64,000 nt of DNA, from contig JAEESZ010000001.1 of the NCBI GenBank assembly GCA_016286535.1, positions 62,001-126,000 on the forward strand. Reading direction: 5' to 3'. The translations under genes and the position numbers were made by a program. Under the pieces are notes generated by a model, which saw nothing but the letters and a program-made list of their open reading frames with translations, ran no database searches and was not told the DNA's origin. Of this stretch, positions 51,249-60,485 are shown piece by piece (the stretch's first letter is position 1; each line of letters opens with the position of its first letter). Source of the stretch: Treponema sp. (GTDB lineage: Bacteria; Spirochaetota; Spirochaetia; Treponematales; Treponemataceae).

Positions 51249-52271
51249 ATGGGAAAAAAGAATTTGGATTGGGGAAATCTTCCTTTTGGTTACATAAAGA
51301 CTTCTAAAAGTTTTGTTGCAACTTACAAAAATGGTGAATGGAGCGAAGGAAAATTAACTTCTAACCATTCCATTAAGATTAATGAATGCGCTGGAGTTTT
51401 ACAGTATGCACAAACCTGTTTTGAAGGCCTTAAAGCTTATACAACAGAACATGGTGAAATTGTAACTTTCCGTCCAGACCTTAATGCTGATCGTATGGCA
51501 GATTCTTGCCGCCGCCTTGAAATGCCGGTATACCCTAAAGAAAAGTTTATTGAAGCTGTATTAAAAACAGTTGAAGCTAACAAAGACTGGGTACCTCCTT
51601 ACGGTTCAGGAGCAACACTTTATATTCGCCCTTATATGTTCGGTTCAAATGCTGTTATTGGTGTAAAGCCTGCTGATGAATATCAGTTCAGAATCCTCGT
51701 TACACCTGTAGGACCATATTTCAAAGGTGGTGTAAAACCTATTACTGTTAGAATTTCTGATTTAGACAGAGCCGCTCCTCACGGAACCGGTGATATTAAA
51801 GCAGGCTTAAACTATGCTATGAGTTTACACAACATTGTTGATGCACACAAAGCTGGTTATGCAGAAAATATTTATCTTGATCCTGCAACACATACATATC
51901 TTGAAGAAACAGGTGGAGCAAACATCATTTTAATTACAAAAGATGGAAAACTTGTTACTCCTAAATCATCTTCTATTCTTCCTTCTATTACACGCCGTTC
52001 TTTACTGGTTGTTGCAAAAGATATTTTGAAAATGGAAGTTGAAGAAAGACAGATTAACGTAAATGAACTTTCTGATTTTGCTGAATGCGGTTTGTGCGGA
52101 ACTGCAGCCGTAATTTCTCCAATCGGAAAGATTGATGATCACGGAAAAGAAATTATCTTTAATGAAGGAAAAGCAGAAATGGGTCCTGTATTAAAGAAGA
52201 TTTACGACACTTTAACAGGAATCCAGATGGGTTCCCTCCCCGCCCCTGAGGGATGGATCTACACAATATAA
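51249..52271 (+). CDS. ilvE: Branched-chain amino acid aminotransferase
   Basis: YAQTCFEGLKAY, YIRPYMFGSN, ETGGANIILI, CGTAAVISPIG; GAGGA upstream of ATG 51249 favours it over GTG 51222. Confidence 0.95.
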   Translation: MGKKNLDWGNLPFGYIKTSKSFVATYKNGEWSEGKLTSNHSIKINECAGVLQYAQTCFEGLKAYTTEHGEIVTFRPDLNADRMADSCRRLEMPVYPKEKFIEAVLKTVEANKDWVPPYGSGATLYIRPYMFGSNAVIGVKPADEYQFRILVTPVGPYFKGGVKPITVRISDLDRAAPHGTGDIKAGLNYAMSLHNIVDAHKAGYAENIYLDPATHTYLEETGGANIILITKDGKLVTPKSSSILPSITRRSLLVVAKDILKMEVEERQINVNELSDFAECGLCGTAAVISPIGKIDDHGKEIIFNEGKAEMGPVLKKIYDTLTGIQMGSLPAPEGWIYTI

Positions 52272-52295
52272 TCCGCAGGATTATATGGTGTAAAA

Positions 52296-52351
52296 ACAGG
52301 TTTGTCATAGAGCTTGAATGAGCGTCAGCGAATGTCTCTTGACAAACCTGT
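52296..52351. repeat. Structured element copy A (tandem pair)
   Basis: Perfect 12-bp inverted arms ACAGGTTTGTCA/TGACAAACCTGT plus inner AGAG/CTCT. Confidence 0.85.
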
Positions 52352-52386
52352 ATCTTAAGGTAAACAACTAGTTTTATGCTGTAGAA

Positions 52387-52442
52387 ACGAGTTTGTCATA
52401 GGCTTTAAGCGAGCCACCGCGAGCGTGCCTTGACGAACTCGT
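52387..52442. repeat. Structured element copy B (tandem pair)
   Basis: 12-bp arms ACGAGTTTGTCA/TGACGAACTCGT (one G-U) plus inner AGGC/GCCT; 91 bp after copy A. Confidence 0.85.
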
Positions 52443-52452
52443 ATATTAAGGC

Positions 52453-52488
52453 AAAAAAAAACCGGACTTGCAAAGCCCGGCTTTTTTA
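52453..52488. terminator. Probable bidirectional terminator between ilvE and efp
   Basis: A-run, CCGG...CCGG stem, T-run between convergent genes. Confidence 0.8.
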
Positions 52489-52503
52489 TTTAACTAATAT
52501 TGA

Positions 52504-53073
52504 TTAGTCTTTTGCTCTTTCAAGGAATGAACCGTCACGTGTATCAATTACGATTCTGTCATCAGTGTTGATAAACAATGGAACACGAACTTCAATACCT
52601 GTATCGAGAGTAGCAGGTTTCAAAGATTTTCCAGAAGTATCACCTTTTACACCTGGTTCACAATAAGTTACAGTACGTGTAACACGAACAGGAAGATCAA
52701 TACCTACTGGTTTTCCTTCGTAGAATGTAAGGTTGATTTCAAGATCATCTTCAGGAGTGATATAACCTGCATAGTCACCTAAATCTTCCTTTGCAAGTTC
52801 AAACTGTTCATAAGTTTCCTGATCCATAAATACAAAAGTATCTCCATCAACATAAGAAAGCTTTGTTGTATGGCTGTCAAGATCTACTTCGTCAAATTTT
52901 TCTCCAGCATCAATACCAAGATCCATAGTTGAGTTTGTAACAAGATTCTTTACACGGAAACTGGTTACCATACCTGCACGACCAGAGCGCTGTCCAAGCA
53001 TCTTCTGAACGATAAGGGCATTTCCTTCATACATGAAAGCTGTTCCAACTTTTAACTGTGATGTCATTAACAT
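52504..53073 (-). CDS. efp: Elongation factor P
   Basis: GQRSGRAGMVTSFRVKNL, C-terminal TDDRIVIDTRDGSFLERAKD. Confidence 0.96.
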   Translation of the reverse strand: MLMTSQLKVGTAFMYEGNALIVQKMLGQRSGRAGMVTSFRVKNLVTNSTMDLGIDAGEKFDEVDLDSHTTKLSYVDGDTFVFMDQETYEQFELAKEDLGDYAGYITPEDDLEINLTFYEGKPVGIDLPVRVTRTVTYCEPGVKGDTSGKSLKPATLDTGIEVRVPLFINTDDRIVIDTRDGSFLERAKD

Positions 53074-53105
53074 AAAATATAACCTCTAAAAATAAGTTTA
53101 CAAAT

Positions 53106-54197
53106 TTATATATCCATTATATTAAATTTTTGAATAAATGTCATTAAGTTACTACACAGGTCACCATTTTTTCTAAGGTCTTCTGCAAAAGCCCTGAAAC
53201 CGTAAATGAGTTTTTCCCTCTTATCCAGAAAAGAGTCGGCATCTTTTTCCATCTTCTCTTCGCTTATCTGCTCCAAAGGAAGATTAAAATCCGTCCAGAT
53301 ATTCTTTACAATAAGAAAATCTTCGGGCTTAAAATAGTTTTTTATTCTTTCGAGAAGGGCATTTACCTTTACCAGCTGGTATTCATCACTCTGAGGATAA
53401 GCATGCCACACAAAAGGAATTCCGCTCAGACAGGCCCGGCTTAAACTTTCTTCTCCACGAATAAAAAGTACCGATGAGCCTTTTAAAACTTTATCCCACT
53501 CATCCTGTTTTAGAAAAGGAAGCTTTTCTATATTATCAGAAATCTTTATATATTCGGAATAAAAGGAATCCATCCCCCTTCCCTGCGCCAGCTTCACCTT
53601 CAAATTATGCTTTTTTATCGCTCTGCATAAGCCGGCCCAGTTTTTTTCGTAGGTAAAAACAAGAGCAGGCCCCTTTATATTTACCTCTTCCAGCTTTTTC
53701 CATTCCCGGTCAATTATGAGCCCACCGGTTTTTGCCGTAAAGCCCGGCATAAAGTTTACCTTCTGAACTTTTGCACTTCTTGTAAGGCTTTGTAAACAGT
53801 GAAAATCTTCTGCATATTTTTCTGCAGTAAGATAATCTATCATTATAATATGTACAGTTCTTTTTAATTTTTTTTGAAAAAGGATATCTTCAAGCCAGTC
53901 AGGCCTTCCGCATTGAAAAGTTTCCAGAATGATTTCCAGCTTTTCGCCGTCCTTTTCCAGAAACTTTTTACTGCAAAAATCAGCTGCTTCCCACCTGTAA
54001 ACATCAATTCCATCTACCGCCTGAAAGTCTTTATTTACATCTACCTTGGGCCAGATTTTATTAAAGGAAGATAAATCATCAACTATAAGGTGAAGTTTTA
54101 AATCAGGATAGTCCAGAAATAACTGGCGGCACATACGCCATACAACGCCAATGTCACCAAAATTATCTACAACCTTGCACAGTACACTTATATTCAT
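53106..54197 (-). CDS. earP: EF-P arginine rhamnosyltransferase EarP
   Basis: CKVVDNFGDIGVVWRMCRQL, ETFQCGRPDWLEDILF, FMPGFTAKTGGLI; adjacent to efp. Confidence 0.9.
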   Translation of the reverse strand: MNISVLCKVVDNFGDIGVVWRMCRQLFLDYPDLKLHLIVDDLSSFNKIWPKVDVNKDFQAVDGIDVYRWEAADFCSKKFLEKDGEKLEIILETFQCGRPDWLEDILFQKKLKRTVHIIMIDYLTAEKYAEDFHCLQSLTRSAKVQKVNFMPGFTAKTGGLIIDREWKKLEEVNIKGPALVFTYEKNWAGLCRAIKKHNLKVKLAQGRGMDSFYSEYIKISDNIEKLPFLKQDEWDKVLKGSSVLFIRGEESLSRACLSGIPFVWHAYPQSDEYQLVKVNALLERIKNYFKPEDFLIVKNIWTDFNLPLEQISEEKMEKDADSFLDKREKLIYGFRAFAEDLRKNGDLCSNLMTFIQKFNIMDI

Positions 54198-54656
54198 TTA
54201 ATTTACTTTAGAATATAATTCGCTGATTTCGTTTCGCCATTCAGGCTTTTGTTCCCGGTCTTCCCATTCTATTATTTTTTTGATTGTAAAATTTCTCTGA
54301 TCGCGTGGATTTTCAAAATATAAGACGCCAAAACGTCCCTGTCCAATGTAGGCAATTTTTTCGTTTTCGCCAAGTTTTTCGTCTTTTGAAACTTCGCCTA
54401 AAGCACATTCAAAATGAACAGGAGAACCTGAAGCCTTGTCATGCATGGAAGAAGCAATATCAGTTATTGGCTGACCGCATTTTGGACAGATAATTTGTCT
54501 GGCTTTTATTTCTTCAATTGCCTTTATTTTTTCTTTTTCAGTATCTTCGTTAATATAATTTGTAGGTTTAAATTGCAAACCCTTTGGTTTGTTATCTGCA
54601 GAATTCTGTTTGTTCTGCTGATTTTTCCAATTATTACGTTTTCTATTACGATGCAT
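54198..54656 (-). CDS. Hypothetical protein with zinc-binding-like motif
   Basis: ICPKCGQPI...FECALGE; basic Asn/Lys-rich N-terminus. Confidence 0.65.
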   Translation of the reverse strand: MHRNRKRNNWKNQQNKQNSADNKPKGLQFKPTNYINEDTEKEKIKAIEEIKARQIICPKCGQPITDIASSMHDKASGSPVHFECALGEVSKDEKLGENEKIAYIGQGRFGVLYFENPRDQRNFTIKKIIEWEDREQKPEWRNEISELYSKVN

Positions 54657-54674
54657 ACTAACTCCTTGCAGGAA

Positions 54675-54887
54675 TTAGTCCCGCAATTTCAATTCTTCAG
54701 GATTCTCAACAAGTTTTGTACTAATTACATGGGCAATTCTTAAAATTGCATTATTGAGATATTCTTCGCTATGTATTTTTTTACGCAATTCTAAAATGCG
54801 TGGAGGTAAATCCTCAACTTCAGTTTTTTCAAGTACTAAAGTTGCTACCTCATTTGATGTAAAACCAGAAATCATAAAGGCTCCCAC
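54675..54887 (-). CDS. Small protein, possibly FlgM-like
   Basis: RILELRKKIHSEEYLNNAILRIAHVISTKLVE resembles a FlgM C-terminal helix pair. Confidence 0.5.
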   Translation of the reverse strand: MGAFMISGFTSNEVATLVLEKTEVEDLPPRILELRKKIHSEEYLNNAILRIAHVISTKLVENPEELKLRD

Positions 54888-54908
54888 TAAACTTAAGTGA
54901 CTTCATCA

Positions 54909-55265
54909 TTATTCTGAAAAAGCATTTTCGATATGATATACAGATGGTAAATTCTGCATATCCATAATAATCACATCAAAACGAATGTAACTATTACTAT
55001 ATTCTCGATGATTTAACAAAAAACGTTTAGCAGTTTTTATAATTCTCTTTTGTTTCTGGTAATTTAACACCCTTGTAAGCATATCAATTGTGGCATGAGG
55101 CATAGTTTTTACCTCAACAAAGACCAGAACTGAATCCTTACTGACTATTATATCAATTTCTCCACCTTTTGTTCTATAATTTTGCTCAATTATTGTGTAT
55201 CCCTTTGAAATAAGAAAATTACAGGCCCGAATCTCACCATTATTCCCTATCAGTTTAGAATCCAA
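54909..55265 (-). CDS. UPF0102/YraN-family nuclease-like protein
   Basis: GEIRACNFLISKGYTIIEQNYRTKGGEIDIIV...LVFVEVKT. Confidence 0.93.
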   Translation of the reverse strand: MDSKLIGNNGEIRACNFLISKGYTIIEQNYRTKGGEIDIIVSKDSVLVFVEVKTMPHATIDMLTRVLNYQKQKRIIKTAKRFLLNHREYSNSYIRFDVIIMDMQNLPSVYHIENAFSE

Positions 55266-55266
55266 T

Positions 55267-55512
55267 TCAGTCTCCTTCTTTCAGAATAAAGGCAAAAATA
55301 ACCGCCAGAGCTTCCCAGGCCTCTTCCATTACAAGTTCCCCTTCCTGACAAAAAGACAGAAGGTTTATAAGTTCGGTATCTTCTTTTATATATATCTCAT
55401 TTTCTTTTGCAAGTTCAATTATTCTTTCTGCGGCAGGTCCATTACCTTTTGCAGTCACCACAGGAGCAGTAAAACCTTCAGGATATTTTAATGCAATCGC
55501 CTTTTTTTCCAT
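55267..55512 (-). CDS. FlhB C-terminal-domain-like protein
   Basis: AIALKYPEGFTAPVVTAKGNGPAAERIIELAKENEIYIKEDTELINLL. Confidence 0.88.
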   Translation of the reverse strand: MEKKAIALKYPEGFTAPVVTAKGNGPAAERIIELAKENEIYIKEDTELINLLSFCQEGELVMEEAWEALAVIFAFILKEGD

Positions 55513-56489
55513 TAAACTTCCCCCGAAAAAGTATAAAGCTCTTCAAAATCGCTGCCACTTACTTCAAACATATCTTTCTGACACCAGGAAACTTCTACAT
55601 TTTTTCCAGCCTTAGTAAAAAGCGAGCTGATTTTTTTCTCAAGTTCACTTACAGAAGAAGCTTCATTCTCTATATAAAACTTCACTTTTTCCATTCTGGA
55701 ATTCTTATAGTTTATATAAAAATAATATTCTTTACCCCTGTAATTACAGTTAAAATTCAGTTTTTCAATTTTTTCTGCACTGTTTAAAAAGATTTTTATA
55801 CAGCCTTTTCCATAAAGCTCCCGGCTTTTATAGTTTATAAGTTCAAAAGGATAAAAAAGCCAGCCCTGTTGTATAGAATTATTTCTTTTTAAAAGTTCAA
55901 AAGCTTCTTTTCCGCCTCTTTGACCATTCCTGCCGCGGTCACTTTCCGCTTCAAAAGAGCCGTCAAGATAAGAAAGCAGCTCCAGAAGTTCATCTTCGCC
56001 CACTTCCATCTTTTTTTTGTAAAGGATCATTAAAAGCTGTAAGGCTGATTTTTCTTTTCCTTTAAATTTCAAAGCAAGGTTGTAAAACTTTTTTAGAGAA
56101 AAAGCGTCCATTTTAAGCTCAAGCTGATACATCTGCTTTATAAGATTTAAGGAAAGATTGTTTTGAGGAAGACCTGAGGCAGAAAGAAGACCTGCAATTT
56201 CTTTATTTGGTAAAGAAGTTAAGGCCCTTTGTAAAAGATTTTCTTTATTTAAGGAGATGATGATTTCGAGTTTTCCGTTATTAATGTTGACTTTTGCCGG
56301 GAAGGAAGAGCCGACCTGCAAAGGCCTTTTTGAATTTAATGTGATTTTTGCTCCGGAAAGCATAGCTTCGTATTTTCCCTGCCCCTTATCTGCTGTTACC
56401 CTTACAAAAACACTATCTCCCTGGGAAAGAACTTTTGATGAGGAGATTTTATTTAAGGGTAAAGTTTGATTAATTGAAGCAGTATTCAC
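55512..56489 (-). CDS. Hypothetical, possibly FliK-like
   Basis: KVLSQGDSVFVRVTADKGQGKYEAMLSGAKITLNSKRPLQVGSSFPAKV; the ORF-track start (56534) lies inside a terminator, GTG 56489 is more plausible. Confidence 0.5.
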   Translation of the reverse strand: MNTASINQTLPLNKISSSKVLSQGDSVFVRVTADKGQGKYEAMLSGAKITLNSKRPLQVGSSFPAKVNINNGKLEIIISLNKENLLQRALTSLPNKEIAGLLSASGLPQNNLSLNLIKQMYQLELKMDAFSLKKFYNLALKFKGKEKSALQLLMILYKKKMEVGEDELLELLSYLDGSFEAESDRGRNGQRGGKEAFELLKRNNSIQQGWLFYPFELINYKSRELYGKGCIKIFLNSAEKIEKLNFNCNYRGKEYYFYINYKNSRMEKVKFYIENEASSVSELEKKISSLFTKAGKNVEVSWCQKDMFEVSGSDFEELYTFSGEV

Positions 56490-56504
56490 AAAAGTAATTT
56501 TAAC

Positions 56505-56548
56505 ATAAAAAAAGCCCCTGGTAAAATTTTTCAATCTTACAGGGGCCT
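56505..56548 (-). terminator. Terminator after rplS
   Basis: Minus strand GCCCCTG...CAGGGGC followed by TTTTTTT. Confidence 0.87.
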
Positions 56549-56569
56549 TATAGTCAAAAACTAAATTAA

Positions 56570-57001
56570 TTAGTTCTGAGCATTTTCAGCAGCAGCTTTA
56601 GCTTCAGCAGCAGCAGCGGCAGCAGCATTTCTTGCTTCAAGAGCTGCATTAACTTTTGCTCCAACCAAAGTCTTAACTTTTGCGTCTTTACCAATCTTAT
56701 CTCTTAAGTAGTAAAGTTTAGCGCGGCGTACTTTACCAGGGCGAACAACTTCTACCTTCTGGATACGTGGGCTGTTATAAGGGAATACACGTTCTACACC
56801 TACACCGTAAGAAATCTTACGTACAGTAAAAGTCTGGCGTGCACCTGCATTTTTCTTGCAGAGTACGATTCCTTCGTATACCTGAATACGTTCAGTTTTT
56901 CCTTCAACAATTTTGAAGAATACTTTTACAGTATCACCAACATTAAAATCCTGAGCACCAGGACGTTTTTGTGTTTCTTCAATAGTTTTAATAAGATCCA
57001 T
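56570..57001 (-). CDS. rplS: 50S ribosomal protein L19 with Ala-rich C-terminal tail
   Basis: [42 protein letters not shown]. Confidence 0.97.
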   Translation of the reverse strand: MDLIKTIEETQKRPGAQDFNVGDTVKVFFKIVEGKTERIQVYEGIVLCKKNAGARQTFTVRKISYGVGVERVFPYNSPRIQKVEVVRPGKVRRAKLYYLRDKIGKDAKVKTLVGAKVNAALEARNAAAAAAAEAKAAAENAQN

Positions 57002-57031
57002 ATTGATCTCCTATTATCAGACAAGCTGATA

Positions 57032-57769
57032 TTATTTTTTTGTACAAGTAATTTCCTCAATCATACTTTCGGCTTCTTTTGAAAGCTGTCCTTTTAATCT
57101 TGCAAGGCTGATTAAATCAGGTCTGTTGGCAAGAGTTTTTTCAAGCCGCTTTCTAAGCCTCCACTTTCGGATCTCCTCATGATTTCCACTCAATAAAATT
57201 GGAGGAACCTTCATACCCTTCCAGTCTTCCGGATGAGTATACTGAGGATACTCTAAAAGCCCGTCACAGTAACTTTCTTCTTCCAATGATTCATGTGAAA
57301 TTACACCATCTACCAGACGGTAAACAGTATCAATTACAACAGTTGCTGCTACTTCTCCTGAAGACATAACATAATCTCCAATAGAAATTTCTGCATCAAC
57401 ATAAGAATCAATAATTCTCTGGTCTATACCTTCGTAACGACCACAGATAAAAACAAGTTCGTCCTTATGACTTAATTCTTCGGCAACTTTTTGTGTAAGT
57501 GTTTTTCCGCTTGGAGTAACGTATATTACGTACTTTTTGCGGGCATTTACAGAATCAAGTGCCTTTGAAAGTGGTTCAGGTTTCATTAATTGACCAGCTC
57601 CACCTCCATACGTTCCGTCATCACAGGTATGGTGTTTATCATTCGCAAAGTCTCTGATGTTCACCAAATCGTAAGCAATAATTTCCTTTTCTACCGCTTT
57701 GGCCATGATTGAGTTTTCAAAAAAAGCCCTAACGATATCTGGAAATAAGGTCAGCACAGTAAATTTCAC
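57032..57769 (-). CDS. trmD: tRNA (guanine-N1-)-methyltransferase
   Basis: TLFPDIV, HHTCDDGTYGGGAGQLMKPEPL, CGRYEGIDQRI. Confidence 0.97.
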   Translation of the reverse strand: MKFTVLTLFPDIVRAFFENSIMAKAVEKEIIAYDLVNIRDFANDKHHTCDDGTYGGGAGQLMKPEPLSKALDSVNARKKYVIYVTPSGKTLTQKVAEELSHKDELVFICGRYEGIDQRIIDSYVDAEISIGDYVMSSGEVAATVVIDTVYRLVDGVISHESLEEESYCDGLLEYPQYTHPEDWKGMKVPPILLSGNHEEIRKWRLRKRLEKTLANRPDLISLARLKGQLSKEAESMIEEITCTKK

Positions 57770-57774
57770 AGGAA

Positions 57775-58332
57775 TTACTCCAGAATCCAGAGGTGCATCA
57801 ATTGCACCGTACCATTCTTAATATCTACCTTACCAATAAATTCTTTATTAAAAGGTACAAGAACTTTTCGGTCACAACTATCGGAGAGAGAAACTTCTAA
57901 CAAGTAACCTGCTCCGCCTTCCAATACGTCTGTAATTTTACCCAGTACACGACTTTCGCCTTTACCAGGTGCAATCAACGTTGCCGGATCGTTATTCCCA
58001 TCATAAATCAGGGAACAATTTCGTAAATCTTCAATATACCATTCGTCTTTTTTCAAAGGCTTACAGTATTTTCTTGGTACCAGAATTTCAAACCGGTTAT
58101 ATTTTAATATTTCCGTGTCTGAATTAATACCTTCAAACTTAACATAAGCAATATTATTTCCAAGAGAAACCGATTCAACCTTTATTTCTCTTTTAATATC
58201 ACCCTGTTGTAAAGTAACTTCCTTTAAGTCCAGCAGATGTTCGTAATAACCAGAAGTACTCTCTACCTTACATTCACCCGAAAAACCATGGGTTCCACGA
58301 ATGACGCCAACTACTAATTGTGCTTTTTCCAT
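57775..58332 (-). CDS. rimM: 16S rRNA processing protein RimM
   Basis: VGVIRGTHGFSGECKV, position between trmD and khpA. Confidence 0.93.
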   Translation of the reverse strand: MEKAQLVVGVIRGTHGFSGECKVESTSGYYEHLLDLKEVTLQQGDIKREIKVESVSLGNNIAYVKFEGINSDTEILKYNRFEILVPRKYCKPLKKDEWYIEDLRNCSLIYDGNNDPATLIAPGKGESRVLGKITDVLEGGAGYLLEVSLSDSCDRKVLVPFNKEFIGKVDIKNGTVQLMHLWILE

Positions 58333-58341
58333 CAGCTGACC

Positions 58342-58578
58342 TTAGTTATCAAGGATATCAAGGCTGTAATGTTTACCATCTTTTACAGCTGATGCACTTA
58401 AAACAGTTCGCATAGCTTTTGCAATACGACCATATTTACCAATAACTTTACCAATGTCGTTATCGGCAACTTTAAGTTGAAGCACCATTCCACGTTCGCC
58501 TTCAGTTTCGTTTACAGATACAGCAGACGGATCATCGACCAATGATTTTGCGATGTATTCAATCAGGTCTTTTTCCAT
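58342..58578 (-). CDS. khpA: KH-domain RNA-binding protein (KhpA/YlqC-like)
   Basis: LKVADNDIGKVIGKYGRIAKAMRTVLSA. Confidence 0.93.
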   Translation of the reverse strand: MEKDLIEYIAKSLVDDPSAVSVNETEGERGMVLQLKVADNDIGKVIGKYGRIAKAMRTVLSASAVKDGKHYSLDILDN

Positions 58579-58597
58579 TGATTAGCTCCTCTGTAAA

Positions 58598-58849
58598 TTA
58601 TTTTGCCTGAGTTGCAGACTGAACGTTCATCAACTTCTTAACGATGTCAGTAGGCTGTGCACCAACACCAATCCAGTACTTAGCTCTGTCAAGATCGATT
58701 GAAACCTGTTTACCTTCAGCAGCGATTGGCTGATAGGTTCCGATTTCTTCGATACAAGCACCGTCACGTGGTTTGCGTGAGTCTTGAACAACTACACGAT
58801 AGCAAGGACGTTTCTGAGTACCAAATCTCTTAAGTCTGATTTTGACCAT
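58598..58849 (-). CDS. rpsP: 30S ribosomal protein S16
   Basis: [38 protein letters not shown]. Confidence 0.97.
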   Translation of the reverse strand: MVKIRLKRFGTQKRPCYRVVVQDSRKPRDGACIEEIGTYQPIAAEGKQVSIDLDRAKYWIGVGAQPTDIVKKLMNVQSATQAK

Positions 58850-58861
58850 TTATTCCTCCAT

Positions 58862-58915
58862 GGCACTGTTTCCAGCACCAAATTTTCATTTTTGGACACA
58901 ATAAGTTCTATTGTG
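58862..58915 (-). promoter_or_regulatory. Two hairpins in the rpsP leader
   Basis: Minus strand CACAATA-gaact-TATTGTG and GGTGCTG-gaaa-CAGTGCC (GNRA loop), before GGAGGA. Confidence 0.5.
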
Positions 58916-58966
58916 AATATAGACTAATATATTATAGAAAAACCTTATTTTATTCAATATAAAAAG

Positions 58967-59719
58967 CTATTTATTGAATCTTGAAAGGAAAGATTTTGTT
59001 CTTTCTTCTACAGGATTATTAATAACATCGCAAGGTTTACCCTGCTCTACAATTACACCCTGGTCCATAAAAATGATATGTGTTGAAATATCTCTGGCAA
59101 ATGCCATTTCATGAGTTACAACAACCATTGTCATTTTTTCATCTGCAAGTTCTTTTATAACGCTTAAAATCTCTCCGGTTAATTCAGGATCAAGGGCCGA
59201 AGTTGGTTCATCAAAAAGAAGAACTTCCGGCTTTAAGGCAAGGGATCTGGCAATTGAAACCCTCTGCTGCTGACCGCCACTTAATTCACAGGGATAATTA
59301 TTTGCTTTATGTTCAAGCCCCATTCTTTTTAATAAAGGCAGGGCATCATTTACAGCTTCTTCCTTAGATTTTTTTAAAACCCTTATCTGAGGTTCTACAA
59401 CATTCTGCAATACAGAATAATGAGGAAAAAGATTAAAGTTTTGAAAAACAAGTCCGGTTTTTAAGGTAATCTGCTGGAGTTCTTTTTTAGGAGAATAAAG
59501 TCCGTCTTTTACAAGAGTCTTTCCACAGATTTCTATTGTACCACCTGAAACACTTTCCAGCTGTGAAATACATCTTAAAATTGTAGATTTTCCAGAACCG
59601 CTTGGTCCAATTATTCCAAGAACTTCACCTTTTTCTACATTAAAAGAAATATCTTTTAATACCTGTACGCCATCATTAAATGTTTTCTGTAAATTTTTTA
59701 CCGAGATTATATTTGTCAT
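58967..59719 (-). CDS. Polar amino acid ABC transporter ATPase (GlnQ-like)
   Basis: [41 protein letters not shown]. Confidence 0.93.
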   Translation of the reverse strand: MTNIISVKNLQKTFNDGVQVLKDISFNVEKGEVLGIIGPSGSGKSTILRCISQLESVSGGTIEICGKTLVKDGLYSPKKELQQITLKTGLVFQNFNLFPHYSVLQNVVEPQIRVLKKSKEEAVNDALPLLKRMGLEHKANNYPCELSGGQQQRVSIARSLALKPEVLLFDEPTSALDPELTGEILSVIKELADEKMTMVVVTHEMAFARDISTHIIFMDQGVIVEQGKPCDVINNPVEERTKSFLSRFNK

Positions 59720-59721
59720 AA

Positions 59722-60441
59722 TTATTTATAATATGATAGTTTCTTTTCCAAAGTTGTAAAAACAAAGGAAACCAGCCAGTTCATAACAAAATAGAAGATT
59801 CCTGCAATCAGAAGAGGTGTAAAAGAAACCATTCTGTTAGATGAACTTTTTGCAAAATACATAAGTTCCTGAACACTTAAAATTGTTACTAAAGAGGTAT
59901 CTTTTACCAGGGTTATAACTTCATTACCCATGGCAGGTACAATTCTTTTTATAACCTGTGGCAGAATGATTCTGAAAAAAGTCTGCACTTTAGTATAGCC
60001 AAGAACTTTTGCTGCTTCATACTGACCTACCGGAATGGAATTAATTCCTCCCCTGTAGATTTCTGCAAAATAAGCAGCATAATTTATAGAAAAAGCTACA
60101 ATTGCAGCCAGGAAAGATGACCAGTTTAAGGTTGACTTAAAGCAGTTTACAGCTATCAGCTTTGGAACAAAATATACAATTAAAAGCTGCAGCATCAATG
60201 GAGTACCCCTTATAATTAAAAGAAAAACGTTGGTAACTCCCGATAAGATTTTTGAACGGGACATTCTTCCCATTGCAACAAAGAGTGCAAGAGGAATAGA
60301 AAATAAAAGAGTAAGAAAAAATATGCTTAGAGTTGTAATAGAGCCATTCAACATTGAATGTAACATATTTAAATAATTACTTACATTTTTAGGGCTGCTA
60401 TTAAAAATTTTAACAAAAAAATCAATCAAAATAAAATCCAA
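59722..60441 (-). CDS. Polar amino acid ABC transporter permease
   Basis: [16 protein letters not shown] and [27 protein letters not shown]. Confidence 0.93.
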   Translation of the reverse strand: MDFILIDFFVKIFNSSPKNVSNYLNMLHSMLNGSITTLSIFFLTLLFSIPLALFVAMGRMSRSKILSGVTNVFLLIIRGTPLMLQLLIVYFVPKLIAVNCFKSTLNWSSFLAAIVAFSINYAAYFAEIYRGGINSIPVGQYEAAKVLGYTKVQTFFRIILPQVIKRIVPAMGNEVITLVKDTSLVTILSVQELMYFAKSSSNRMVSFTPLLIAGIFYFVMNWLVSFVFTTLEKKLSYYK

Positions 60442-60476
60442 AAAAAAGAGCTGCCGTATAGAAAGGCAGCCCTCTT
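60440..60476 (-). terminator. Terminator-like hairpin between binding-protein and permease genes
   Basis: Minus strand GAGGGCTGCC...GGCAGCTC followed by TTTTTTTT. Confidence 0.8.
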
Positions 60477-60485
60477 ATAATTTAA

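Noticed and set aside
52309-52339. Kink-turn in the tandem element
   Set aside because: Opposed GA dinucleotides and a 3-nt length asymmetry suggested a k-turn, but the unpaired nucleotides are not directly next to the GA step, so the canonical motif is not met.
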